A DNA stretch of 64,000 nt from a virus: the IMG/VR virus record IMGVR_UViG_3300027759_000071, positions 18,227 through 82,226 of that record; one strand, written 5' to 3'. Below the pieces are notes generated by a model. That model searched no databases. It saw only the letters and a list, made by a program, of their open reading frames with translations, and was not told the DNA's origin. Below are positions 22,801 through 29,900 of this stretch, piece after piece. The position numbers were made by a program, and so were the translations under genes. Each line of letters starts with the position of its first letter. Within the stretch, counting starts at the first letter, position 1.

Positions 22801-25800
22801 GGATTTATACAAAGTGAATCAATTGCATATCTATCAGCAAGTTGGGCTAAGCATGATTATAATGAAACTACTTGTAAGAGAGATATTGGATACATTATAG
22901 ATGCAGTAGCAACTGATTTGTTGTATGGTGGTAACGAAAGAAGTGTGATAGCAGGAAGATATTATTATGATTATCCATCTCAAGCTACAAACGCACAATT
23001 AGAACCAACATTGACTGGTGTAAGATATGCAAAAGGAACGGCTATGAACGTAGTTGTTAATAAGCAGATATTTACAGCATCTTTGGAAGTTCAATACGCA
23101 TACGATTTAATAAAAGCTAACAAACTATTCATACAAAGTGAAAGTGTTGCATATGTAAACGTTAAATACCCTAACTTAGATTATAGTGAAAGTAAATGTT
23201 ATAGAGATTTAGGATATATCATTGATGGTGTAGCAACTGATTTACTTTATGGTGGAAATGAGAGAAGTAGAGATAATGCAGATTACTATTATCAGTTCCC
23301 ATCTCAAGCAAATGGGTTTGGTTCGCAAGTAATTCAAACAACGGATGCAATTAAGTACGCAGCTAGAATAACAACGGCATCTATTAGTAGTACATTAATA
23401 GCAGCACCTTCTATCGTACTTAATACTTTAGAAAACATTAAAGTAACTAACGCTACACAACTTGTAACATCATCATTGTTTGGAACTGTGGCTGAAGCTA
23501 ACGCAATATCGGCATCAATTTCTATTGTAGCAAATATAGTAAGAAATGGTACGGGTTCATTACCAACTTTAATTCCATATACAACTCAATCGGTTGATAC
23601 TAATGTAATATACTCATATAATTTATTAAAAGCAAATATTGGATTTATTGTATCGGAATCAATAGCATATTTAAGTTCATCTTGGTCAACAGCATCTTAT
23701 AATGAAGAAAGTTGTTCTCGTGACTTACGATTTATATTGAGTGGTTCGGCTGAGGATTTATTGTACAACGCAAATTCGGCATCTATATTTAATGGTGTAT
23801 TCTATTATCAGTTCCCATCAGCAGCAACAAGTTCACAATTGAATCAAACTCTTGATGGAATAAACTACGCAAGTAGATTAGCACAAAATATAGTACAAAA
23901 CGTAACTTATGTAACTGCATCAGCAATCGTATCAGCATCATACGCATTGATTAGAAAAAATAGAGAGTTTATACAAAATGAAACTATTGCGTATCTATCT
24001 TCTTCTTGGAGTACAGCATCTTATGATGAAGTAACTTGTAAAAGAGATGTTGGTCATATTATAGATGCGGTTTCTACGGATTTACTTTATGGTGGAAACG
24101 AAAGAAGTACAAACGCTGGGGTGTTCTATTACTTATATCCATCACAAGCGCAAGGTTCACAATTACAACCAACATTAGCAGGTGTTAATTACGCAGGACA
24201 ACTTTCTAAGAATGTTGCGGCATCATTAACATTTGTGACAGCATCTCAAATAGTATCAGCATCGGTTAATTTGTTAAGAAAGAATAGAGAGTTTATACAA
24301 AATGAAACCCTAGCTTACTTAACTGCTAGCTGGAGTACATTTGAGTATGATAAAGATAAGTGTAAGAGAGATGTTGGCTATATATTAGATGGTGTAACAA
24401 CTGATTTATTATATGGTGGAAATGAAAGAGGTGTATTCAGCGGAGAGTTCTATTACAAATATCCATCTAAGGCAATTATTGAAGGAGATGGTGATGGTGT
24501 AGGACAATTAGGGCAAACAATTGATGGTATAAACTACGCAAGTAGAATAGCACAAAAGATTGTAAAAAATACATTGTTTGTAACAGCATCAGTAGAGGCA
24601 TCCGCATCGTTTGATTTATTAAGAAAGAATAAATCATTTGTGGCAGCTGAAACTATCGCTTATGTATCTTCATCTTGGAGTAGTGTATATTATAACGAAG
24701 CAACTTGTAAAAGAGATGTAGGATATCTAATAGATGCAGCAGCAACGGATGTATTGTATGGTGGACAAGAAAGAACTGTGATAGCAGGGCAGTATTATTA
24801 CTTATATCCTTCTAACGCAATTAATTCAGGCGTACCATCAACTCTAAATCAATTAGACCCAACTCTTACTGGTATCAGATATGCTGGAAAGGTATCCAAA
24901 AAGATAATAACCAATCCAACTTATTTAGTACCATCTGCATCATTATTACTAACAGCAAAATTGTTGACAGATAATAAACAATTGATACAAAAAGAAACTA
25001 TAACATTCTTAAGTTCCTCTTGGAGTAATTTAAAATATAATGAAGTAAGTTGTTCTAGAGATTTAGGATTTATTATAGATGCAATCAGAACGGATTTAGT
25101 TTATGGTGGTAATGAGAGAAGTATTGAAGCAGGTTCATACTACTACAAATTCCCATCAGTAGCAATTGTGGAAAGTTACGCTGATAATACTGGACAGAAA
25201 AAACAAACGGTAGATGGTATTAACTTCGCAAGAGGAATTTCTGAAAAGGTAGTAGCAAATACTTTATTAACTTATTTAGCACCGGCAACTAAAAGAAGAC
25301 AAGCAGCTGAAAGGTTAAAATCTGGTAAGGATGAATTGAAACAAAGAGCAATTGGATATACAAATGGAGCATTTCCATATTTAGTATATAATGAGGCAAG
25401 TTGTTCACGTGATACTGGATTTATTGTAGATGCGTGTGTAACTGATTTATTATATGGTGGAAATGAGAGAGGAATTGCAGCAGCATCTTCTTACTACGAT
25501 GGCCAGTACGGAAGTGCAATAGCTGTGACTAGAGACCAATTATTAGAAACATTGGAAACAAATCGTTATCTAAGAACTAGAGCAGAGTTTATAGCAGCTG
25601 GTGCACCATTGGAATCATTTGGTTCTTTGATTGTGGCAACTGGTATTGACTACTCTTATAATGGTAGTGGTGTAACATTTAAAGCACTTCCTCCAAATCA
25701 GGGTGGTAGTGGTGTTGCAAATCCATTATTTGAAATTACGGAATTGGGTGGTGGTAGAATCTTCTTCACATCCGGTAACGAAACTGGTGACTTTAGAATT

Positions 25801-25908
25801 GGTACTGGATTGAGTATTAATCAGGCAACTGGTACTTTGGTGGGTAGAACATTTAGTAAATCTCTATTCTCATTAGTAACTCCGTTCTCATTGGCACTAC
25901 AAATATAA
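10873..25908 (+). CDS. Giant modular virion protein (5011 aa) with beta-helix, cupredoxin-like and 22 CxRD modules
   Basis: This is the longest gene in the window, 15 kb without interruption. Residues about 112-360 begin with LYVSSTDGDDTNDG and continue as a right-handed beta-helix of the pectate-lyase-like type. Residues about 614-725 form a cupredoxin-like fold lacking copper ligands. From residue about 757 onward there are 22 copies of a roughly 100-residue module with FIQxExIxYLSSSW, a C-[KR]-RD motif, a YGGNERS motif and an FYYxYPSxA motif. They are separated by helical NGTGS(L/I)PT linkers and by beta modules with FTCDMDGN and SYPR motifs. The C-terminal 80 residues form a beta-rich cap. 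Similar CRRD/YGGN modules are known to me from giant structural proteins of marine T4-like phages. The likely location is the tail surface or fibre; the receptor is unknown. It overlaps the upstream gene by 1 nt. Confidence 0.85.
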   Translation: MARLIPRKQIEEQQNISASLSIRENVFVGQDAIISGSLFVSQSFFFGNDTGSINEITGSVFLTGSLVIDGLFQTTNPSAIFSVTASNALESFDTTRYGGVLARDFGANVPTLYVSSTDGDDTNDGRTIQFPLRTVKRAAQLATPGYDGRYGLSSSSLFSGYVIRVQAGTYLEDNPVILPKNASIWGSGLRITKINALNKGEDLFYVNSGCYVAEVTMGGLRLFPDQINPVKGFAIAFQPGAFITTSPYIQNCSQISNQENSFTELYEDIPPGGGGLYVNGDVIDPDSPLASMVLDAYTQISPNGVGCLVNGRGFIQLVSFFNNFSYYAIRVNNGGHATLNNSNISFGLYGMYASGSRLISGSGGNIAARDSVRGTWSCVVDVLNKGLENGLPTITKLNTAEGIRLTSPALYTQSRVSAGTTLSTTAADEISADYTLISEIVDKGVTNFPTLLAKSSIKGYGFDSPYNILGAEQITSSISASVGDLTQISASYAAILSILANGTGSFNFKSNTSASRQIGTDVIEQIGNIATNYTASVSSSFGTVINIITKGVSVKPTYIANTSASIKGGSVEQTMLGVTSSLATINSVSASFSIVYNILANGTGSNILQIPANHQKSFVITNNNSSSFNFEGIGSNPTLTLFRGETYKFNIDAIEDFGGIEYPFWIRTEQLEGITEKYDYNIGMVNNGDSRGTITFTVPYNAPNRLYYVSQNKSSMGGVIDIVNSSTTPFDLIKNTLTYPATIQSGSIAKTNIDVVTAYEILVNNITFIQDEVIQYVSSSWSGFSYPEETCKRDVAYIVSGSAKDLLFGGNEESIRNGLFYYQYPSQATTTQLGPTLTAMKHAAEVSLNLIRGKVYVEPINDVVDVWSTIRDNKTFVQNEVITYLSSSWSNFYYNEEKCRRDTGYILDAVATDIKYGGNERSITAGEYYYQYPSLAIVRGDGDGVGQLGQTSDGIRYASGLVDSLLKRKTFTAPSASTLSAYNNLKNNKELIQNETIQFINVAFPNLKYNQATCKRDVGYIIDNVATDLLYGGIERGVTAGRYYYDYPSIATKTQKTSTIAGVKYAKIIGDTIVQNIILDTPRIVYNDEKNFRASSLTNVTSSFSGSATQQTSIGNTFSIIEGIVARGLSSIKSLLAQNTGLTWNKYNPISVSSGSQITSSYTTPNEVTTIGRNFDVVNTIIGGGLVAEPLFTSSHAGLTKVTTGTQTTASFAVSGSATASLSSSFALITGIITDGVKSFTPTTATYNPADGNFVMTIPSHTLKTSNGIYLKPESFVFTCDMDGNRTEHKLPSVGQPAHTNRLKIQSVTNNTVTVNVGASGPDVYFNPTNATYNPATGDFVITVASHSLSVGEGIVLSTGSFAFTCDMDGNQSTKSYPRFGIDPYSVRSIPITAVTATTMTVNVGVSAANKYFTPTSASYNALTGDMSVTVGQHGLGVGRSVILVSSSIAFTCDQDNNATTHSYPRSGSDPYAGKSIEITSVGFTEHTVTNAPYNAETGDVTLTIASHSFSNGDYIKLSDNSLTYTCILDGNLVSKSYPRVGYDYPSGRWLSISGVTTSSFDINIGASSYTSAHTFVTASINGLQRQNGIFTINVGDAGSASGSIHTFVSASANAIQHLPQSVHTFVSASSGAVKHLPQAAHTFVRTNQNSVSTVPVLVQNTYGLIKVTNTVFTASSAATTAESASISSSFALVERVLKNGTSIIPALTSSLNANIKVTNASQYISASYSASASDVNFISSSISIVTKIIEGGEFSAPAFQTYTNRITSSNSVAAYEILKNNIGFIVSESIAYLSSSWSTASYDEDKCRRDLGFILSGSAEDLIWNANSASIFNGLFYWEFPSQAQGAQLQQTLDGINYASRLAQKVILNTPFVTASSDITKAKVLLRNNTQFIKDETIAYLSSSWIGHDYNETTCKRDVGHILDAAITDMVYGGNERSRIASYYYFTYPSAATGSQLMQTVDGINYANRLAQKTVLNSTFIQAESNKVNASNLIRLNRDLIANEVVEYVSSSWSDAPYDDIKCRRDVKYILDAVRTDLVYGGNERSKFAGEYYYEYPSKAIVAGVPSATAQLDSTITGIDYGSGLVQNIIKNNILSVPSVAITNAAALVRKNRLFLQQNTVDYVNDVYPNLDYIESKCYRDTGFIVDAVITDLVYGGNERSITAGRFYYLYPSQATGVQSEETIDSLNFTKGLAKLVAIGGKSIEDGFDIVANVIESGSNSAPSVVLNTAAGIKATTAQQITSSISVATNDKSIISSSFGNILNIVSNGTGSIPTTIVKNTNKGVNVLGGTQITSSTAPNTSEKVKVTTGFDTVIDIVANGTGSIPTIVTNVNSLIKRTTTNSYITTASISSTYLTASNNSFDIVLDIVENGTGSLPTLVKNTDSLVKITNTNQFTSSVIISSSLARNISGSFDKIINILENGTGSLPTIVTNVNNIKVTDATQYFGVNAATQTEANAISASISIVTNIIANGTGSLPTVTLYTSSISSSNVLAAYAILKSNLDFIVSESIAYLSSSWSTASYDESKCRRDLKFIISGSAEDLIFNANSASVFNGVFYYQFPSQAQGAQLNQTLDGIKYASRLAQKLVLNTLFVTQSAQIKDAYTLLVNNKEFIKDEVIPYISSSWSTHQYVESTCKRDIVHIIDAVSTDLLYGGNERSINAGVFYYRYPSEATGSQIQETVTGIEYARNLAFKILRGNTFVKVSQNKLQAKELIYNNRAFIQNEVISYISASWSTASYNETTCKRDVGHILDAVTTDIVYGGNERSVNAGKFYYEYPSQATTSQLGPTLSGIKYAKDLTDSVLKNSTFASASNSNVTAYELIFNNKAFIQNETIAYLSSSWSAFSYNQTTCKRDIGYILDAVATDILYGGNERVAKAGEYYYLYPSSASVANDGDTGGQLNQTLDGIKYAKGITEKIVANLLLQSPTTSELTGFNLLLDNKKFIQSESIAYLSSSWSGGDGFYYNETTCKRDIGHIIDAVRTDLVYGGNERSSKAGEYYYLYPSAAILTGSVSPTVTTQKGPTLDGIKYVAGTAENIIANTQLISPNGFATASVNLLRQNKLFIQNETVQYIDAFFPNLVYLRETCRRDVGYILDAVITDTFYGGNQRSVIAGQYYYLYPSLATKSTQVIETVAGVDYAKALAKAIVQNIKLNSPTLTTNTDGNIKVTNTTQYTSSLSASIIEVNQISSSFGLVTGIITDGVKSFTPTTATYNPANGEFVITIPSHTLTKYNSIYIRPESFVFTCDMDGNRTEHKLPSIGQYAYSNKLQIQSVTTNTITVNVGASGPNVEFTPTNATYNPATGDFVMTVGTHSLSIGEGIVITTGSIAFTCDMDNNQSVKSYPRFGIDPYAGRSMVITNTTPTTLTVSVGASAANKYFTPSAANYNALTGDMSVTVGQHGLGVGRSVILATGSIAFTCDQDGNTTTHSYPRVGSDPYVGKSIEIKSVGFTQHTVTNAPYNAETGDVTLTIASHGFSNGDYIKLSDNSLTYNCVLDDNVVSKSYPRAGYDYPSGRWLSISGVTTNTFNINIGASSYTNSHTFVTASINGVQRQNGIFTINVGDAGSASGSIHTFVSASSNAVKYLPQSVHTFVSASAGAIKHLPQATHTFVRTNKNSISTLPVLVENGNGLIKVTNTTQYSSSISASRAELDIITSSFKHVADIIENGVAFVPDSLARNYNYGFELSTPTLLHISSKEQTIGTGSYNLSTQITNVSSSYGTVVNVVKNGLSVLPTLVTNTSSSLKVTNANPVRQATSASSFDTNKIASGFDLILSVIENGTSVLPTIISNTSASIKVTNTPQLISGSAAGRLQGKLISSSLSLVIDVLLNNGTSSITYRPSAYPIANTNAKINSAYNLLVSNSKFIVDETIAYMSSSWSGFAYTQSKCERDLTGILSGSAFDLLYGGNSASLFNGKFYFDFPSQATGSQLDQTITALKYASGLAEKVVLNTVFTHISASQLVSSSASYNSLRENKGFIQSESIAYLSASWAKHDYNETTCKRDIGYIIDAVATDLLYGGNERSVIAGRYYYDYPSQATNAQLEPTLTGVRYAKGTAMNVVVNKQIFTASLEVQYAYDLIKANKLFIQSESVAYVNVKYPNLDYSESKCYRDLGYIIDGVATDLLYGGNERSRDNADYYYQFPSQANGFGSQVIQTTDAIKYAARITTASISSTLIAAPSIVLNTLENIKVTNATQLVTSSLFGTVAEANAISASISIVANIVRNGTGSLPTLIPYTTQSVDTNVIYSYNLLKANIGFIVSESIAYLSSSWSTASYNEESCSRDLRFILSGSAEDLLYNANSASIFNGVFYYQFPSAATSSQLNQTLDGINYASRLAQNIVQNVTYVTASAIVSASYALIRKNREFIQNETIAYLSSSWSTASYDEVTCKRDVGHIIDAVSTDLLYGGNERSTNAGVFYYLYPSQAQGSQLQPTLAGVNYAGQLSKNVAASLTFVTASQIVSASVNLLRKNREFIQNETLAYLTASWSTFEYDKDKCKRDVGYILDGVTTDLLYGGNERGVFSGEFYYKYPSKAIIEGDGDGVGQLGQTIDGINYASRIAQKIVKNTLFVTASVEASASFDLLRKNKSFVAAETIAYVSSSWSSVYYNEATCKRDVGYLIDAAATDVLYGGQERTVIAGQYYYLYPSNAINSGVPSTLNQLDPTLTGIRYAGKVSKKIITNPTYLVPSASLLLTAKLLTDNKQLIQKETITFLSSSWSNLKYNEVSCSRDLGFIIDAIRTDLVYGGNERSIEAGSYYYKFPSVAIVESYADNTGQKKQTVDGINFARGISEKVVANTLLTYLAPATKRRQAAERLKSGKDELKQRAIGYTNGAFPYLVYNEASCSRDTGFIVDACVTDLLYGGNERGIAAASSYYDGQYGSAIAVTRDQLLETLETNRYLRTRAEFIAAGAPLESFGSLIVATGIDYSYNGSGVTFKALPPNQGGSGVANPLFEITELGGGRIFFTSGNETGDFRIGTGLSINQATGTLVGRTFSKSLFSLVTPFSLALQI
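14559..15885 (+). repeat. Internal duplicated block, copy 1
   Basis: A block of about 1.3 kb encoding four FTC(D/I/N) beta modules and three HTFV(S/R) repeats. It aligns with 20460-21786 at a constant offset of 5901 bp (1967 codons) with many synonymous differences and no gaps at the points checked. Confidence 0.85.
20460..21786 (+). repeat. Internal duplicated block, copy 2
   Basis: This is the second copy of the block at 14559-15885. Long identical nucleotide stretches remain, for example around 20471-20507 and 21040-21060. Confidence 0.85.
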
Positions 25909-25932
25909 AAAAGAAAATAAAAAAATAAAAAA

Positions 25933-26850
25933 ATGGCAGAAGTTTTTGTACCCTTAAATCGGTTTCAGTCAGTAGTAACAGGCCTGACTGGAGAACCTGA
26001 TGAAATATATGCAACTCCGGCGGGTGTATCATCTATTGTGTTATCATGTCAAATTACAAACAATAGTTTGATAACACAACCTGTAACTATATTTGTAATA
26101 TCAAATAAAGAAATACCCTTACCTGAATTTGGTAATGTATATAGTGGAAGTTCCTTTATAAGTTCTTCCGTATCTTTATTAGATTTTAGTGGTAGTTTTG
26201 CTAGTGCATCTTTATTACTTAATTCAAATAGACAATTTTTAAGAAAAGAAATAGCGGCATATACTGATAATCAAAATAGTTTATCGGAAACTCCATTTAC
26301 TTTTATATCATCCTATTTTGAGCAAAATACTTTAGATGATGTGGATGCAATAAAGTATGATATAGTTAATAATACAACTATTAGAACAAATAAAGCAGCT
26401 AAAGCATATTTTGATAAAAATGGTGTATCTTTAATTGATTCAACTGAATATTCGGCATCTTTGTTCGCTTTAGATTATTTAAAAGTATTATCAAATCAAA
26501 TTATAAAAAATGAATCAACAACAGGTTCGTTGGATTCACCATTATTATTTCAAAGTGGCGTTACACAATCTGTATTAAGTGGATTTACAAATGGCACAAC
26601 TGCTGGTATATCAGCATCTATATATGTAGTAAATTCTTTAGTAGATGTTATAAAAGCTACAATTGAATCTCCTGTACTTGTTGAACAAGAAGCTGTGAGA
26701 TTGGTTACTAACGTATCAATTCCGCCAGCAGATTCTTTATCTCCTGTTGTTTCTGGTAAATTAGTATTAGAAGAAACTTATGGATTTATTGTTTCTGGTT
26801 CACCTGAATTAACTGTGGTTCTTTCCTTGTTAGAAAGTGCAAATGAATAA
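25933..26850 (+). CDS. Virion-associated protein, unknown function, related to neighbouring giant proteins
   Basis: The product has 305 aa. It starts and ends with beta-strand segments (SSIVLSCQITNNS near residue 32; VVSGKLVLEETYGFIVSGSPELTVVLSLLESANE at the end). These resemble, in outline, the small protein encoded at 41123. The middle (residues about 90-230) is helical and resembles a decayed CxRD module, with LLLNSNRQFLRKEIAAY, an AIKYDIVNN segment and a ...LKVLSNQIIKN segment. No Cys-RD or YGGN motif remains. It starts 24 nt after the giant gene in an A-rich gap with no TATTTATA. The likely role is a fibre or tail attachment or capping subunit; this is inference. Confidence 0.7.
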   Translation: MAEVFVPLNRFQSVVTGLTGEPDEIYATPAGVSSIVLSCQITNNSLITQPVTIFVISNKEIPLPEFGNVYSGSSFISSSVSLLDFSGSFASASLLLNSNRQFLRKEIAAYTDNQNSLSETPFTFISSYFEQNTLDDVDAIKYDIVNNTTIRTNKAAKAYFDKNGVSLIDSTEYSASLFALDYLKVLSNQIIKNESTTGSLDSPLLFQSGVTQSVLSGFTNGTTAGISASIYVVNSLVDVIKATIESPVLVEQEAVRLVTNVSIPPADSLSPVVSGKLVLEETYGFIVSGSPELTVVLSLLESANE

Positions 26851-26869
26851 CAATAATATCATTGATTGA

Positions 26870-26877
26870 TATTTATA
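26870..26877 (+). promoter_or_regulatory. TATTTATA octamer, upstream copy of tandem pair
   Basis: This exact octamer lies in the 67-nt gap before the 4164-aa fibre gene. It is the first of two copies whose starts are exactly 20 bp apart. Confidence 0.4.
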
Positions 26878-26889
26878 AGGGATTCTCTA

Positions 26890-26897
26890 TATTTATA
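26890..26897 (+). promoter_or_regulatory. TATTTATA octamer, downstream copy of tandem pair
   Basis: This exact octamer is followed by ACAAAG and lies 21 nt before the ATG at 26918. Spacing to the start codon is similar to that at 7374 and 40743. Confidence 0.45.
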
Positions 26898-26917
26898 ACA
26901 AAGCTGGAAAGTAACGC

Positions 26918-29900
26918 ATGGCAATTAGTAATCTATTAACAGGAAGGGTAAGGGTTGTAAGCCCAAAAAATGTAACATCTGACAGATATCAGTTTTTGGA
27001 TTTGTCACAGGCCGAACCAAATTTTGGAGTCCCATCGTTCAGCGCATCTCTTTATGATAATCCAGCGATATTAGTTTCAGATTCCGATGGAAATAGAGGA
27101 TTTGTTCAATTACCATCATCCACAAAATTAGTAACTGGTTCAATAACGGCATCTGTAACTCCTGAATATGGATTTCAGGTAGTTTCTGTAGATAGTGGTT
27201 CTCAATTTACTGGTAGTGTATTTGTAAGTGGTAGTGTAACGGCCAATTATTTTATTGGAGATGGTTCACAACTTACAAATGTTGCATCGACTGTAGCACC
27301 TAGAATTGCTAGTGGTAGTGCAACCGCATCTATTTCTCCTGATTTGGGATTGCAAATAAATGTTGATACTACAATATTAGGAAATCTTTATGTATCCCAA
27401 TCAATAATTGCAGACCAACTTATTGTTAATTTAATCTCATCGTCTGTAATTTTTTCGTCTGGGTCTAATATATTTGGAAACACCAATACTAATATCCAAC
27501 AATTTACTGGTTCTGTTCAAATACAAACGGAATTAATAGCGGGATATGTAACAGCATCATCTTTTAGTGGTTCATTTACTGGAGATGGTAGTAATTTATT
27601 TAATGTACCTGCCGCAACTTCTCCTAGAATTGTTTCTGGTTCTGCAACAGCATCCATATCTCCGAATGAGGGATTATTAGTTAATACTGGAGTAACTATT
27701 GCGGATTATTTAATAGTTACTGGTTCGGCAACATTTTATTCAGCTGTATCCGCTTCAGTATTTAGTGGTAGTGGTGAATCATTGTTTAATTTACCTGACT
27801 CAAAAAGAATAGCAAGTGGTAGTGTAACCGCATCTGTAAGTCCTGATTCTGGATTTATTGTTGAATCATTAATTAAAGGTTCTCAATTTACTGGTAGTAT
27901 AAATGTTAGTGGTAGTGTATTAGTACAAAGTGGTTCATATCTTGTTGGAGATGGTAGATATTTAAGCAATATTTCTTTTGCAAATTTATCAATAGATTCA
28001 ACAAGAATATTTAGTGGAAGTGCAACAGCATCTATTTCACCATCAGAAGGATTTAAAGTAAATGTTAATTCAAGTATTAGTGGTAGTTTAAATGTATCTC
28101 AATCAATTATAGCATCACAATTTAGTGGCTCATTCTCTGGTTCTTTTCAAGGGGATGGTAGTAGATTAATAAATTTACCAATAGCTACTAAAATAGCAAG
28201 TGGTAGTGTAACTGCATCGGTTGACCCAAATAATGGATTTGTAGTAACATCGGTAGCAAATGGTTCTACTTTTAGTGGTAGTGTATTTTTAAGTAGCGGC
28301 TCTTATTTCTCTGGTAGTGGTAAATATATATTTGATATACCATTTGCAAATTTAACAGGAGATACAATTAGAATATCAAATGGTAATGTAACTGCATCAG
28401 TAAGTCCTGATTATGGATTTAAAGTAGAATCATTAGTAAGTGGTTCTCAATTTACTGGAAGTATAAGTGTAAGTGGAAGTATAAGTGTAAGTGGTAGTGT
28501 GACAGCATCATTTTTTGTTGGAGATGGTAGTAAATTATTTAACATACCAGCTTTAACCGCTGTATTAATAGCAAGTGGTAGTGTAACTGCTTCGGTAGCA
28601 CCTGATAAAGGATTTATTGTAACATCTACGGCAAGTGGTTCTAAATTTACTGGTTCAATAAATGTAAGTGGTAGTGTAACTGCATTTAATTTTTATGGTT
28701 CTGCATCTCAAGCTGAAAATGCAAATTTATTTGATGGTAGAGAATCATCAACATTTGCAACAACTGGTTCAAACTTATTTACTGGTTCTCAATTTATTAC
28801 TGGTAGCTTAACTGCTAATTTCTTTATTGGGGATGGTTCTGGATTAACTGGAGTAAGAGCTGATGTTACACCTCGTATAGCAAGTGGTAGTGTAACGGCA
28901 TCTATATCTCCTGATACTGGATTATTAGTAAACACAACTGTATCAGCATCTTCATTTAGTGGTAGTGGTGATGGATTATTTAATATTCCATTATCTGCAT
29001 TTAGTAGTGAAGTATCTAGAATAGCAACTGGTAGTATAACAGCATCTGTTAATCCTGATTATGGATTTAGAGTAGAATCTATTAGTAGTGGTTCTCAGTT
29101 TACGGGTTCATTATTTGTAAGTGGTAATATCCAAGTATCTTCTGGTTCATTTTTTAGTGGTAGTGGTGAGGGATTATTTAATATACCATTTGCATCTATA
29201 TCTGGAGAAATATCAAAAATTTCAAGCGGTTCTGCAACGGCATCAATTTCTCCTGATAAAGGATTTGAAATAAATGTAAATACAAGAATAACTGGCTCTC
29301 TATTAGTAGTTAGTTCTAGTAATTTTTTATCATCAGTATCTGCATCTATATTTAGTGGTAGTGGTGAATCTTTATTTAATATTCCATTAGCAGCATTAGC
29401 AACGGAAGCTCTAAGAATAGCAAATGGTGATGTAACCGCATCTGTTTCTAATGATGGATTTGTAGTAAAAACTCCATTCTCTGGTTCTCAAATTGGTTCT
29501 AGATTTACTGGTAGTTTATCAATTAGTGGTAGTGTATTTTTAAGTAGTGGTTCTTTTTATTCTGGATCTGGAGAAGGGTTATTTAATATTCCGTTTTCAG
29601 CATTATCTACTGAAGTGTTTAGAATTGCAAGTGGTAGTGTAACTGCATCAGCAAGTCCTAATTTTGGATTTGTCGTAACATCTGCTGCAAGTGGTTCTCA
29701 GTTTAGTGGTAGTGTTAGTATTAGTGGTTCATTAAGTGCATATGGAAATGGATTTATTAGTGGTACATTACTTGTAACATCTGCCTCTAATTTCTTTGAT
29801 AGTACTTTAATTATAACTCGCCAATATTCTCAATTTAGTGGTAGTGTATATGGTTCAATATTTAGTGGTTCTAATTTCTTTGGACAATCATTTAGTGGTT

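Larger units (their letters stand above)
13141..25480 (+). repeat. Array of 22 CxRD/YGGN protein modules in five clusters
   Basis: Counting the C-[KR/Y/E/S]-RD motif gives 22 modules. Each cluster opens with a variant containing SGSA in place of DAV/DAI (modules 1, 4, 8, 14 and 17) and continues with DA-type modules, giving clusters of 3, 4, 6, 3 and 6. NGTGS-type helical linkers and FTCDMDGN-type beta modules separate clusters. Confidence 0.85.

Noticed and set aside
10873-25908. Diversity-generating retroelement or template/variable repeats behind the repeat diversity
   Set aside because: No reverse transcriptase is encoded in the window and the differences between repeats are not adenine-specific.
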